Counted from the first letter of the stretch, positions 21,380 through 31,723 are shown. The stretch: 64,000 nucleotides of DNA from Salvia splendens (GCF_004379255.2 NC_056039.1:5090501-5154500), one strand, 5' to 3'. A program made the numbers and translations. Notes: generated from the letters alone by a model not told the origin.

Positions 21380-24310
21380 ATGTCTTCTTCTTCTGAATCT
21401 GTTTCTGAATCAGGTAGCGGTAGGAAGGGGGGTAAGGGGTCTCTTGGCCGGAAGAAGTCCGGGGAGAAGACGGTAGAATATTTTCCGAGCATTTTGAGTA
21501 AGGATACTGTGATATCCTTACACGGAAAATATTTTCTACCTGGGGGTTTAGTGGTAATTCCCTACGACCTTCATAGGGCTGATTCGCCGCCGGAGGGTTA
21601 CGCCACCGTTTACGAAGCCTGCTTGGAATGCGGGCTTCGTTTCCCTCTTCCCCCTGCCTTTGTAGAGCTTCTTGATTTTTTTCAACTCCCTTTAGGTCAA
21701 GTGACTCCGAATTCTTGGAGGCACTTATCGGCCTTTGCTGCCGAACTGCGTAGATTAGGAAAGGATCTGTCTCTGAGGGCAATCCTTAATTTCTTTCAGT
21801 TTAAGATGAAGGGATCCTGGTTTTACTTGATCCCTTTACAGCCCTTTAGAGCCTTTTGTAAAACCAAATGGCCGAAATGGCAAAATCGTTTCTTTTTTTA
21901 CAATAGGACAGCGGCTCCGGGCTTTCCCTGGAGAGGGCCGAAGTCCGTAATTCCTCATCCTCGGTTAGAACCGTTGAACGAGCTCGAGGGCGAGCTCAAT
22001 AAGATTCCTATGATTAGGAAACAGTACTCGGAATCTGAGCTCGTCAAGGGTGACTTCGTGTTCGATATCTCGTCTTCGGACGAAGAGACTGAGGGTGAGG
22101 ATTTCTTTTTTATGCTTTACTGCTTTAACGACGAAGACTAACCTTGTTTTCTTGCTTTTTGGCAGTGAACATGCTAAACAAGCTCGGTCGCAAATCCTCC
22201 GAATCTAATGAGCCGGAGAGACAGAAAGCCACCGGCTCGGCGTCTGATGCCGAGAAGAATCCGAAAAGGCAGAAGACCTCTTCTTCGGATCCAAAAAAGC
22301 CGGAGTCGACTTCGGCAAAGGGGAAGGGGAAGATTCAGAAACCCCCAAGAGCGCCGGAGAAAGACATTGTCTTGGCGGCCCCTTCGGAACATGTCTGTGA
22401 GCCTTTTGCATGGCCAACGGACTTTGTAGAGGTGAATTCTCTTCTTGATTTTCTGGCCTTGCTTTTTTCCTATATTTTTTGTGGCCCCTCTGTTGACTTT
22501 TTCCTTTTTCCATTTTCAGAGGAACAATATGCTCTCCAAGCTCGTCGCCGTTGAACTCTCCAAAGCGTCCAACGATTATGCTGAGATGCAGAGGAAGTTG
22601 AATGCTGCTCGTCACCAGGCCGAACAGGCTCGGGCAGACTTTGAGAAGGCAAGGGCCGCTAGGATCTCGGCTCAGGATGAAGCTCAGCGTGCCAAAAACC
22701 AGCTCATCATCCAGAGAGAGCAATCTAAACAGAGGGAGGCTGCCGCCGTGGTTGCTCAGGGGGAGGCTCTCCGTGTTTTCGCGGAGAAACTCTTTTTGAG
22801 CAATCAATTTTCGGCCTTTATCGGTGATCTGCTGAAATTGATGACCGATAACGCTGAGCAGGGACCCGAAGTCGTCCTGCCGCTGTATGGCCGAGAGATT
22901 TCAGCTCGTCTCCAGAGTCTGCCGCTCCTTGAGGAGCTTGCTTCTTCCTCGGTCCTGCTCTCTGCTGAAAGAGTCCGTAACTGCCGCGCTGACCGGGACG
23001 AGAACATGGAGGCCATCTTTGCCTCCTTGGGACCTGTTTCACCCGCTTCAATCTTTAACGAAGAGGGTGGGCAGGAAAACGAGGCCGGCAAGGAGACCGA
23101 GCAGACGGATCAGCAGGCCGGCGACGGGCATGCCGAGCAGGAGGTGCAGCAGATCGGCGATGGGGGCACCGAGCAGGCTGGAGGGAGTAGGGAGGCCGAG
23201 GCTGAAGCCGAAGTAGGCAAGGAGAAGGAGGCTGAAACCCACAGAGGAGCCGGAGACGAAACTGGCGGAGTATGATTTCGTCTCCCTTCTCTTAGTTTAG
23301 TTTCTTTCTCTCCTTGTAAAATGGCCTTGAAGCCCTCCTTGTGTAAAAAATTTTTCTTGTGAATGAAGAAAATCTTCTTTCTACACTCGTGTCTTCTTTA
23401 TAGCTTTTCGTAATCTCTTTTACTCCTGTTGTGGTTTACTGCCTGCTCGGTAAACTGAAATGCCGAACTGACATAGCTGCTTTGTATTCTTAACTCTAAG
23501 GAGCTGGAGGTACTTCACTGGAAGCGGCTATACTCTTCGGCTTTAAACGAAGCTGAGAAAAAAGCCATAGATGACCAGGTGAAGTATGACGAACTCTTGG
23601 CTCGGTTAGTGGAGCTGGAGTCCAACAATAAGGACTTAAAGTCCATAAAGAAAGATCTGGAGGCCGAGCTGAACACTGTCATCGCTGAGAGGACTGCATA
23701 TGAGGATTTCATCTGCGGGCGCGGGGGAATGACCATATCTGAAGTTCAGAATCAAGTTGATGAACTGTGGGAGGAGCTTCATGTACTCCGGAAGAACAAT
23801 GCGCTGGAGAGCTCGGCTTGCCAACAAGTTGTGAAGTCATTGCGGCGCTTGGCTTCTCGGTACGACATCATTCTTTCCCGGCGTCCCTCAATCGAGAGAT
23901 TCCTTAGGCGTTTCCCGCCAACAGATGCTCACACTCCAACTCAAACCTCTAATCCACTTGCTCAAGATTCTACTCCAAACCAACAACGGACTCAGGATGA
24001 ACCGGAAACGTCAAGACGAGAACGTACTCCAAGTCAGCAACGGACTCCGGAACAACCGGAAATGTCAAGACGAGAACGCCCTGAAGTTCGTAGAGGAGTT
24101 GTGATTATGAGTGAGCAAGATCAGCGGATGCTTCGTGAAGAGACTCTTCGCCGCCGAGGTGCTAGAACTTCCCGGACTCAGGGAAGGGGCGGTAGGTCGA
24201 TCAGAGCATCTCGTCGACCTACTTATTCTTCAACTGTTCGGAACACCCGAACTCAGCATCATGAGGATTTTTTGGATAGGTGGCTCAACTTTAGCAACCG
24301 TGGACAGTAG
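21380..24310 (+). CDS. Spliced antisense gene with a Transposase_28-like domain and coiled coil
   Basis: The gene runs opposite to gag-pol, between pol and the 3' LTR. Exons are 21380-22094, 22166-22431 and 22520 onward, with GT-AG sites and an unbroken frame. Ending at the stop 23273-23275 gives 578 residues. The N-terminus (MSSSSESVSES) leads into a domain resembling the putative plant gypsy-type transposase family PF04195 (YEACLECGLRFPLPPAFVELL, PNSWRHLSAF, WKNRFFFY-like KWQNRFFFYN). A Lys/Ser-rich linker follows, then a long heptad-rich coiled coil (about 330-450), then an acidic Gln/Glu tail. Alternatively a donor at 23269/23270 joins in frame to an acceptor at 23500/23501. This adds a 269-residue exon (to 24310) with more coiled coil and an Arg-rich tail, 846 residues in all. 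That exon has no ATG of its own, which favours splicing. The function of such genes is unknown; Tat-group elements are known to carry extra ORFs here. Confidence 0.75.
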
Positions 24311-24451
24311 AATAGTCCTTTGTAATGGTGTAACGCCTTCTCGTAGGGCAGCGAAATTGTATGCCGAACAAGACTTAATAAATGAAATTTTTTCATTTCG
24401 CTTCTATCACTGCGTATTTACAGTTCAGCGATTTTTCATTTCATTTATTGT

Positions 24452-24533
24452 ACTCGTCCGCGGTCTTATGAAGAAAACTCTTCTTTGGCCGGACTCGTCC
24501 TCAGTCTTATGAAGAAAACTCTTCTTTGACCGG
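24452..24533. repeat. Tandem repeat, 41 bp, two units
   Basis: The units begin at 24452 and 24493 with 'actcgtcc' and share 'tcttatgaagaaaactcttc'. They lie in the non-coding part of the retrotransposon, directly before the 47-bp repeats. Confidence 0.85.
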
Positions 24534-24543
24534 ACTTAGTTTG

Positions 24544-24731
24544 TGTCCTTATTTGGCGAGTTTTATCGCTTGGATTGGACTTTCCCTTTGTGTCCTAATT
24601 TGGCGAGTTTTATCGCTTGGATTGGACTTTCCTTTTGTGTCCTAATTTGGCGAGTTTTATCGCTTGGATTGGACTTTCCCTTTGTGTCCTAATTTGGCGA
24701 GTTTTATCGCTTGGATTGGACTTTCCCTGGT
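24544..24731. repeat. Tandem repeat, 47 bp, four units
   Basis: The units start at 24544, 24591, 24638 and 24685 with 'tgtcct(t/a)atttggcgag' and continue 'ttttatcgcttggattggac'. They lie between the 3' ends of the antisense gene and pol, and differ at only a few positions. Confidence 0.95.
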
Positions 24732-25067
24732 TGACCGAATTGGTTTTCGGCTTATTGCAGTCCGTTTCAGACGAACTGCTTGTTTCTTAAGCTGAATTGT
24801 GGTCTTGTATCTTCCTTAGAAGCTTGGACTCACAATTGTCTTTAATACATGATCTAAAAAGGGGATCAGCCTTTAAAGATCAATATACCTCAGTAATATT
24901 TATAAGAGACAAAACGCACATAGAGACTAAACGCACATAAAGACAAATAAAAAAGACGAAAAAGATTTTAAACTTTTATAAAACGACCAGCATAAAGGAC
25001 AAATAGAAACATGAAAGCACATATCCCTAGGACCGAACTAGATACAAGACTGACCGGACCTTGTCTC

Positions 25068-28000
25068 TTACAAATGGAACTTCTTGAGGTTGGAAATATG
25101 CCATGTTCGGGGTACTTGTTCTCCTGACATGTGAGTCAATTTATAAGACCCTTTTCCCAGGACTTCTGACACCCGATACGGACCTTCCCATGTGGGTTCA
25201 AGTTTGCCCAGCTTTTCTGCTCGGCTTACTTCATTGTTTCTCAATACGAGATCTCCCACTTGAAACTGCAGCTTTTTCACCCTTTGGTTATAATACCGGG
25301 TTACTTGCTCCTTGTACTTGGCTGCTTTTATGCAGGCCAGTTCTCTTCTTTCTTCGGCAAGATCTAGTTCGGCTCTCAGTCCGTCATCATTCAGTTCTGT
25401 TGAGAAATTGAGTGTTCGGGGGCTGGGTATGCCGATCTCAACCGGAATTACGGCTTCAGTGCCGTACACTAGACTGTACGGAGTTTCACCGTTGGAGGTT
25501 TTTGGTGTAGTTCGGTAAGACCATAGGACTTGAGGAAGATTTTCTACCCATTGTCCTTTGGCTTGTTCTAACCGAGCTTTTAATCCTTTCACCAAAATAC
25601 GGTTTGTTACTTCCGTTTGTCCGTTTGCTTGTGGGTGAGAGACCGAAGTGAACCGCTGTTGAATATTCAACTCTTGGCACCAATTCTTGAATGTCTTGTC
25701 GGTGAACTGAGTCCCATTATCCGAAATGAGGATATGGGGTATGCCAAATCGGCAAACTATGTTCTTCCAAACAAAATCCAATGCCTTCGAGCTCGTTATC
25801 GTAGCTAATGGTTCAGCCTCCACCCACTTTGTGAAGTAGTCCAAGGCAACGATCAAGAATTTCATTTGCCGAGGAGCTTGTGGTAGTGGTCCTACTATGT
25901 CTATGCCCCATTGCATAAAAGGCCAAGGGCTTTGCATAGCACATAGATCGGTCTGCGGCATCCTTGGGATATTTGCATGGATTTGGCACTTCGTACATTT
26001 CTTAACGAGCTGTACTGCTTCTTGTACCATAGTTGGCCAATAATATCCCCATCTCAGAACTTTTTTAGCTAAAGCTCTAGCTCCGATGTGGCTGTCGCAC
26101 GATCCTTCATGAACTTCTCTAAGGATGTAGTCCGTCTCTTCTGGTCCTACACATCGCAATAACGGTTGAAGGTAGGACTTTCTATATAGGACTCCTTCAT
26201 GAAGTTCATACCGAAGTGCTCGGCATGTGATTTTCCGAGCTTCTCTCTTATCCTCGGGCAGTTGTCCTTGATCTAGATACTTTGATATTGGCGTCATCCA
26301 GTTCGGCGAGCTGGTTACTGAAAGTACCTCAGCATCATCAATGCTTCTGTGCGGTAATTCCTCCACTTTTGAGCTCGGATATGAGGCCAACTTGCTTAAA
26401 GTATCTGCTCGGCCATTTTCCGCTCTGGGAATGCGGATTATCCGAAAATAAGAGAAACTTCGGCTAATGCTTTGCGCTTTGTCCAAGTATTTTTTCATCC
26501 TTTCATCTCGGGCTTCACTTGTACCCAACATGTGATTCACTATGACTTGTGAATCACAATGGATTTTGAGAGATTTGATAAATAGACTTTGCGCTAACCG
26601 AAGTCCGGCAAGAAGGGCTTCGTATTCGGCTTCGTTATTAGTGGTTGGGAATAAGAACCGAAGTGAATAAGTTACCTCGTGTCCGTCGGGAGCGATAAGT
26701 AGAATACCAGCTCCACTTCCCGTCTTATTCGAAGCTCCATCTACGAATCCAATCCAACAGTCCGGCGGCTCTACATCGGGTTCCTGGGGCTGTGTTGGTT
26801 CATCATTGGTAGGGCTTTTCTGTTCGGCAATAATAGGGATTGCTTGATCGAACTTTGCCTCTACCAGAAAATCTGCCAAGGCTTGTCCCTTGATGGCTTT
26901 CCGAGGTAGATATTCTATTGAATGTTCTCCCAACTCTATGGCCCACTTGGCAATTCTGCCTGACGCTTCAGGCTTAGTCAAAACTTGCCGAAGTGGAAGA
27001 TCGGTTAAGACGCATACCTTGTGAGCATAGAAATATGGCCGCAGTCTCCTTGCTGCATTTACTAATGCCAGAGCAATTTTTTCCAGAGGTTGATACCTTG
27101 TTTCGGGACCTCTTAATGCTCGGCTTGTAAAGTAGATAGGACGCTGCTTTAGGCCTTCTTCTCGTACAAGTACCGCGCTAATGGTTTGATCTGATGCCGC
27201 TAAATATAAGAATATCACTTCGGCATCTGTTGGAGCAGAGAGAATAGGGAGTTCGGCTAAATAACTTTTGAGTTCGTCAAAAGCCTTTTTCTGTTCGGCT
27301 CCCCACTCAAACTTTGGTGCCTTCTTCAAAACATTGAAGAACGGCAGTTGCTTTTCGGCTGCTTGGGAAAGGAATCTATTCAGTGCGGCTAGACATCCAG
27401 TTAGCCTTTGCACATCATGTATGGACTTCGGCATTGCCATGTTCTGAACAACTTGAACCTTTAGGGGATTTGCCTTGAGTCCGTCCTTTGAAACCCAACA
27501 ACCCAGAAACTTTCCTGAATCTACCAAAAAGGTACATTTTTGGGGATTGAGTTTGAGGTTGGCTTTTTTGAGCACGTCGAGGGTTGATTTGAGATTGTCT
27601 TCGTAATCCGAAGTGCTTCTACTTTTAACAACTATGTCGTCAACATAGACTTCAACCTCTTTTCCGATCAGGTGCCGAAATAGCTTGTCTACCATCCTTT
27701 GATATGTGGCTCCGGCATTCTTTAAACCGAATGGCATCTTTTTATAAGCAAAAATGCCGAAGTCAGTAATGAAAGCCGTTTTTGAAGCATCATTCTCATC
27801 CATTAAAACTTGGTGGTATCCTTTATACAAATCAAGAAAACAGAAAATTTCGAAGCCTATCAAAGCTTCTACTTTTTTATCTATGTTCGGAAGGGGGTAG
27901 CAATCTTTAGGACAGTGCTTATTTAGATCGGTAAAATCTATGCACATCCGCCATCCTCCTTCTTTTTTCTTGATCATCACAGGATTGGCCACCCAAGAAG

Positions 28001-28364
28001 GATATTTTACTTCGAATAATACATCCGCTTTCAGTAATTGGCGGACTTCGTCATGGATGACTTGATTTCTTTCTGCCGCAAAGAGTCTTTGCTTCTGTTT
28101 TATAGGCCGGACTGAAGGATCAATATTTAACCGATGTGTAATTACCTCGGAAGACACTCCGGTCATGTCCAACGGAGACCACGCAAAGACATCTTTGTAC
28201 TCTTTGAGGAGCTGGAGGGTCTTTTCCCGGAGCAGAGGTGTTCCCGCGAAACCGATCTTGACCGTTCTGGATGGATCATCTTCGTATAACTGAACTGTCA
28301 TCGAGTTCGGCTCCGGTGTGACTTCGGTCATTTCGCCTGCCCCTGACTCCGGCTGCTGTGATTG
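25068..28364 (-). CDS. Retrotransposon Pol (RT, dual RNase H, integrase)
   Basis: The frame continues in phase with gag-protease after its UAG. The first ATG is at 28331 (1087 residues to the stop), with 11 sense codons between stop and ATG. Counting from that ATG, reverse transcriptase spans about 85-320 with YVDD at 229-232. A first RNase H-like domain lies at about 345-490. A second, classical RNase H lies at about 525-650, with acidic residues in FVDGAS, NNEAEYEALL, HCDSQ and GRADTLSK. Integrase follows, with an HHCC zinc region (HEGSCDSHIGA, CTKCQ), then Asp in GIDIVGP, Asp in SDNGTQF and Glu in NGQTEVTN. There are no internal stops or shifts. No separate promoter or leader is visible, so translation most likely depends on passing the UAG. 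The frame ends convergently with the antisense gene. Confidence 0.93.
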   Translation of the reverse strand, partial: QSQQPESGAGEMTEVTPEPNSMTVQLYEDDPSRTVKIGFAGTPLLREKTLQLLKEYKDVFAWSPLDMTGVSSEVITHRLNIDPSVRPIKQKQRLFAAERNQVIHDEVRQLLKADVLFEVKYPSWVANPVMIKKKEGGWRMCIDFTDLNKHCPKDCYPLPNIDKKVEALIGFEIFCFLDLYKGYHQVLMDENDASKTAFITDFGIFAYKKMPFGLKNAGATYQRMVDKLFRHLIGKEVEVYVDDIVVKSRSTSDYEDNLKSTLDVLKKANLKLNPQKCTFLVDSGKFLGCWVSKDGLKANPLKVQVVQNMAMPKSIHDVQRLTGCLAALNRFLSQAAEKQLPFFNVLKKAPKFEWGAEQKKAFDELKSYLAELPILSAPTDAEVIFLYLAASDQTISAVLVREEGLKQRPIYFTSRALRGPETRYQPLEKIALALVNAARRLRPYFYAHKVCVLTDLPLRQVLTKPEASGRIAKWAIELGEHSIEYLPRKAIKGQALADFLVEAKFDQAIPIIAEQKSPTNDEPTQPQEPDVEPPDCWIGFVDGASNKTGSGAGILLIAPDGHEVTYSLRFLFPTTNNEAEYEALLAGLRLAQSLFIKSLKIHCDSQVIVNHMLGTSEARDERMKKYLDKAQSISRSFSYFRIIRIPRAENGRADTLSKLASYPSSKVEELPHRSIDDAEVLSVTSSPNWMTPISKYLDQGQLPEDKREARKITCRALRYELHEGVLYRKSYLQPLLRCVGPEETDYILREVHEGSCDSHIGARALAKKVLRWGYYWPTMVQEAVQLVKKCTKCQIHANIPRMPQTDLCAMQSPWPFMQWGIDIVGPLPQAPRQMKFLIVALDYFTKWVEAEPLATITSSKALDFVWKNIVCRFGIPHILISDNGTQFTDKTFKNWCQELNIQQRFTSVSHPQANGQTEVTNRILVKGLKARLEQAKGQWVENLPQVLWSYRTTPKTSNGETPYSLVYGTEAVIPVEIGIPSPRTLNFSTELNDDGLRAELDLAEERRELACIKAAKYKEQVTRYYNQRVKKLQFQVGDLVLRNNEVSRAEKLGKLEPTWEGPYRVSEVLGKGSYKLTHMSGEQVPRTWHISNLKKFHL

Positions 28365-30443
28365 CTATGCTTGATGGTGCCGATCTGATTGCTCGGCACT
28401 TTTAAGCGCAATCTGCAAACATTCTTTTGCTCTCTTTTGATCACCTCGGATGACTGCAATCCCTCCTTTAGTGGGGATCTTGATTGTGAGGTGATAAGTA
28501 GAGCAAATGGCCCGAACTGTGTTGAGCCAGTCTCTTCCCAGGATGATGTTATACGGGGACCGAGCTTTTACCACAAAAAACTCGATCATCGTACTGGAGC
28601 TAGTAGGCGCTCTTCCCACCGTAATCGGAAGGCTGATAGTACCTTCAGGGCGGGTGTCTTCCTGGGCGAAACTTTTCAGAGGAAGTGGGGCCGGACTGAG
28701 CCGAGCTGGATCCACTTCCAGTTTATCAAAACATTCTTTAAAAAGAATGCTAACCGACGCTCCTGTATCCACAAACACTCTGTGGATCAGTTTGTTTGCC
28801 ACTCCGGCTTGAATGACAATCGCGTCTTGATGAGGAGAAATGGCCGGGACGGGATCTGCATCTGAAAACGTGATTACTTCCTCCTTCTTCAGCCTTTTAT
28901 GCATAGGCTCCTCTCGATTGACGCCTCTGCGTTCTGCTTTTAGAGACGACTTAGTCTTCCCGGCTGGGAGAGCGTCAATAGTCTGGATTACTCCGTCATA
29001 TTGCGGCTCGTCATCGTCTTCGGGATCCTGTTGCCTTTTAGGATCCTGAGGAGCGCAGTTCGCACCTCTCTGTTTCTTATTCTTCTTCGGCAGCTTGCTT
29101 TGGTATTTTTTTAACGTCCCTGCTTTCACAAGAACATCAATACCTGCTGCCAAATTTCGGCACTCCTCGGTATCGTGACCGTGGTCTTGATGGTAGGAGC
29201 AGTACGTATCCTGACTTCGGCGCGTGGCTGATTTCGTCATCCGCTTTGGTTTTTCGAACATATCAGAATGCAGTTCGAAAATTTCCGCTCTCGACTTGTT
29301 CAATGGTACGAACTGAGCGGGCGGTTTCTCAAGATCGAGACGTGGTCCCAATCTGCCTTGTACCGGTGCCCTTTGAATTCTTTCAAAAGGAGTTCGGCGA
29401 GGAAGCCCCTGATCGCTATGATCGGGCTTCTTTTTGTCTCCTCTGGATGAGCTGTCTAAAGACCGTTTTCGACGGTCTGCCTCATCGGCACGAGAAAACT
29501 GGTCCGCAATGTCCCACATCTCTTGAGCTGTTTGCGGACTGCACTCAACGAGCTTTCTGTAGAGAGCTCCGGGCAGAATTCCATTTTGGAATGCCGAAAT
29601 GACAAGTAGATCATTGAGATCATCTACTTGTAGGCATTCCTTGTGGAATCTCGTCATGAAGTCGCTAATTTTTTCATCGCGACCTTGACGTATAGAAAGC
29701 AGCTGAGCCGAAGTGATTCGGGCTTCCGCTTTCTGGAAGAATCTCCTGTGAAAAGCATCCATTAGATCTCTGTAAGATCTAATGCTCCCTTGAGGGAGGC
29801 TGTCAAACCACCTTCTTGCGTTCCCGATAAGCAGCTCGGGAAACAGCTTACACATGTGAACCTCATTGAGACCTTGGTTCGCCATATTATACTGATAGCG
29901 TCCCAGGAAATCATGAGGATCCACTAACCCGTCATAAGTCATTGACGGAGTTCGGTAATTCTGTGGCAATGGAGTTCGGGTGATATCATCCGAAAATGGA
30001 GTCTTCAGCGCTCCATACATGGCGAATCCGACATCTCTTCGGTATGGTGGAGATGGAGTTCTCCTGTGATTTCGGTACCGAGGAGGAACAGGAACATGTC
30101 GGTGGTGAGGATTCTTTCTCCTGGAAGGTGCGACACTACTGCGGTAGTGGCTTTCATGTCTGGAGGGGGAGGGAGAATCCGCCGTTTTCTTCTCCGGCTC
30201 CTGGCTCTTTTGCAGGAATGTTAAGAACTCATCCTGCTTCTCAGCCAAGAACAACTTGACAGCCTCATTCAAAGCGAGCTGCTGGGGAGGCTCGGTGCGA
30301 TGACTTTTTGAGTGGTTTGTTCCTTCACCGTGAGAACTGGAGGCAGATTTCTCCCGAGGCTGTTTTCCAGACCTATGGGCTGGACTAGCTTCCTCACCTT
30401 CGTCACGGACGGAAGTATGGGTATTATGTGATCTGGTACGCAT
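28365..30443 (-). CDS. Retrotransposon Gag-protease
   Basis: The product (692 residues) would form the virus-like particle and carry the aspartic protease. The start is the first ATG after the primer site (MRTRSHNTHTS); the leader is only about 75 bases. After a charged, low-complexity N-terminus comes the gag capsid domain (PFSDDITRTPLP to AQEMWDIADQFSRADEADR). It is followed by a single Tat-type CCHC-like knuckle in CSYHQDHGHDTEECRNL (C-x2-H-x4-H-x4-C) and then the protease with active site DTGASVSI and ILGRDWL. The frame ends with UAG at 28367-28365, followed by CAA UCA, and continues open in the same frame into pol. The UAG could be a programmed readthrough stop or a simple CAG-to-TAG mutation. 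Confidence 0.92.
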   Translation of the reverse strand: MRTRSHNTHTSVRDEGEEASPAHRSGKQPREKSASSSHGEGTNHSKSHRTEPPQQLALNEAVKLFLAEKQDEFLTFLQKSQEPEKKTADSPSPSRHESHYRSSVAPSRRKNPHHRHVPVPPRYRNHRRTPSPPYRRDVGFAMYGALKTPFSDDITRTPLPQNYRTPSMTYDGLVDPHDFLGRYQYNMANQGLNEVHMCKLFPELLIGNARRWFDSLPQGSIRSYRDLMDAFHRRFFQKAEARITSAQLLSIRQGRDEKISDFMTRFHKECLQVDDLNDLLVISAFQNGILPGALYRKLVECSPQTAQEMWDIADQFSRADEADRRKRSLDSSSRGDKKKPDHSDQGLPRRTPFERIQRAPVQGRLGPRLDLEKPPAQFVPLNKSRAEIFELHSDMFEKPKRMTKSATRRSQDTYCSYHQDHGHDTEECRNLAAGIDVLVKAGTLKKYQSKLPKKNKKQRGANCAPQDPKRQQDPEDDDEPQYDGVIQTIDALPAGKTKSSLKAERRGVNREEPMHKRLKKEEVITFSDADPVPAISPHQDAIVIQAGVANKLIHRVFVDTGASVSILFKECFDKLEVDPARLSPAPLPLKSFAQEDTRPEGTISLPITVGRAPTSSSTMIEFFVVKARSPYNIILGRDWLNTVRAICSTYHLTIKIPTKGGIAVIRGDQKRAKECLQIALKSAEQSDRHHQA

Positions 30444-30502
30444 TTTTTTTTGGTAGAAAATGATCAAAAACTCGCTTTTATCACAGTTTTGGTTCTCTGT
30501 TT

Positions 30503-30518
30503 CCCACAGACGGCGCCA
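30503..30518 (-). promoter_or_regulatory. Primer binding site
   Basis: One base after the 5' LTR the minus strand reads TGGCGCCGTCTGTGGG. TGGCGCC starts are usual for plant gypsy primer sites. The first nine bases would suit an Asp-type tRNA 3' end, but the later bases do not, so the tRNA is not settled. Confidence 0.7.
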
Positions 30519-30519
30519 G

Positions 30520-31494
30520 TGATGGTGTGGCGAATTTTTGATGGGAATAAATGCAAGTAATAAACGATCACAACACGGAAAATTACGTGGTTCGATTTAC
30601 TGAGGTAAATCTACGTCCACGGGAAGAAAAGAGGGCAAATTTGTATTGCTTGGTTTCGCTTACAGATTACAATACTGATTTGCTATAAGATTCAGGATCT
30701 AGAGAGCTTAACCTCTGTCTATCTGATCTAGGTTCTATTTATACATTGAACTAAGATCGTGGTTTGCAGCACCACTCACTAGATCGTGGATGGTTGATAA
30801 CTGCTTAACACCACTAAATAGATCGTGGGTGTAATGGAGGTCGTGGAGATCCTGCATGGGTCCACTATCTCCTTGTTCGGTCGAACACTGAGACCGAACT
30901 GCTGAACTTTGCCGATTAGCTTTTGCCGATCTGAGAGTAGAGCTTGATTGGTTCTTTTGCCGATCTGAGAGTAGAGCTTGATTGGTTGGCTTTTACCGAG
31001 CTGTAGGCTGCGACCGAACTCTTTGGTTGTGCCGAACCGAACTCTTTGGTCATGCCGAACTGATACTCTTTCTTGGGTTTTGAGAGTAGAGCTTGATTGG
31101 TTGGCTTTTACCGAGCTGTAGGCTGCGACCGAACTCTTTGGTTGTGCCGAACCGAACTCTTTGGTCATGCCGAACTGATACTCTTTCTTGGGTTTTGAGA
31201 GTAGAGCTTGATTGGTTGGCTTTTACCGAGCTGTAGGCTGCGACCGAACTCTTTGGTTGTGCCGAACCGAACTCTTTGGTCATGCCGAACTGATACTCTT
31301 TCTTGGGTTTTGAGAGTAGAGCTTGATTGGTTGGCTTTTACCGAGCTGTAGGCTGCGACCGAACTCTTTGGTTGTGCCGAACCGAACTCTTTGGTCATGC
31401 CGAACTGATACTCTTTCTTGGGTTTTGGGCTGATGGGCCGTCACTGTTATTGGGCTCGCAACTAGGGTTTAGTTGTTTAGTTCGTACCCCATCA
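30520..31494 (-). repeat. 5' LTR (975 bp)
   Basis: It reads the same as the 3' LTR but holds four units of the 115-bp repeat (about 30966-31425) in place of two. This accounts exactly for the 230-bp length difference. The repeats lie upstream of the LTR TATA box, thus in U3. Confidence 0.95.
30733..30743 (-). promoter_or_regulatory. LTR TATA box
   Basis: On the minus strand this reads TATAAATAGAA, downstream of the U3 repeats in element orientation. The same box is in the 3' LTR at 20531-20541. It is the likely start region for the genomic transcript. Confidence 0.6.
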
Positions 31495-31715
31495 GAATAC
31501 AATAAGTAAAATTAATTAATTATATATTCTGGCCCTGATCTTAGTTTAAGTATAATTTCCGAGAAGTTACAGTGGCAAACAGCAGCGTCAATAAAAGTGG
31601 ATAAAAGTAAAAAATAACGTGGCATCTTTTAGGAAATATACGAAAAAATACCAGCAAAGGGCAGTTCGAAGAGAGAGAAAGAGAGATCATTTTAAACCTT
31701 ATCCATTTCGCCCTT

Positions 31716-31723
31716 TATAAAAG
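31716..31723 (+). promoter_or_regulatory. TATA box of the S40-like gene
   Basis: TATAAAAG stands 115 bp before the ATG at 31838 and about 220 bp from the end of the retrotransposon LTR. Confidence 0.6.

Larger units (their letters stand above)
20318..31494 (-). mobile_element. Full-length Tat-type Ty3/gypsy LTR retrotransposon
   Basis: This 11.2-kb element is read on the minus strand. The 5' LTR is at 31494-30520 and the 3' LTR at 21062-20318. Both LTRs have TGATGG...CCATCA ends, and the element is flanked by a perfect 5-bp duplication GAATA (20313-20317 and 31495-31499). The order is LTR, primer site, gag-protease, in-frame UAG, reverse transcriptase, RNase H, second RNase H, integrase, a spliced antisense gene, polypurine tract, LTR. 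The order RT-RNH-INT places it in Ty3/gypsy; the second RNase H and the antisense gene place it in the Tat group. The LTRs look identical by eye apart from repeat copy number, which implies a very recent insertion. Confidence 0.95.

Noticed and set aside
25103..30259. Plus-strand frames across gag-pol
   Set aside because: Shadows of the minus-strand retrotransposon proteins.
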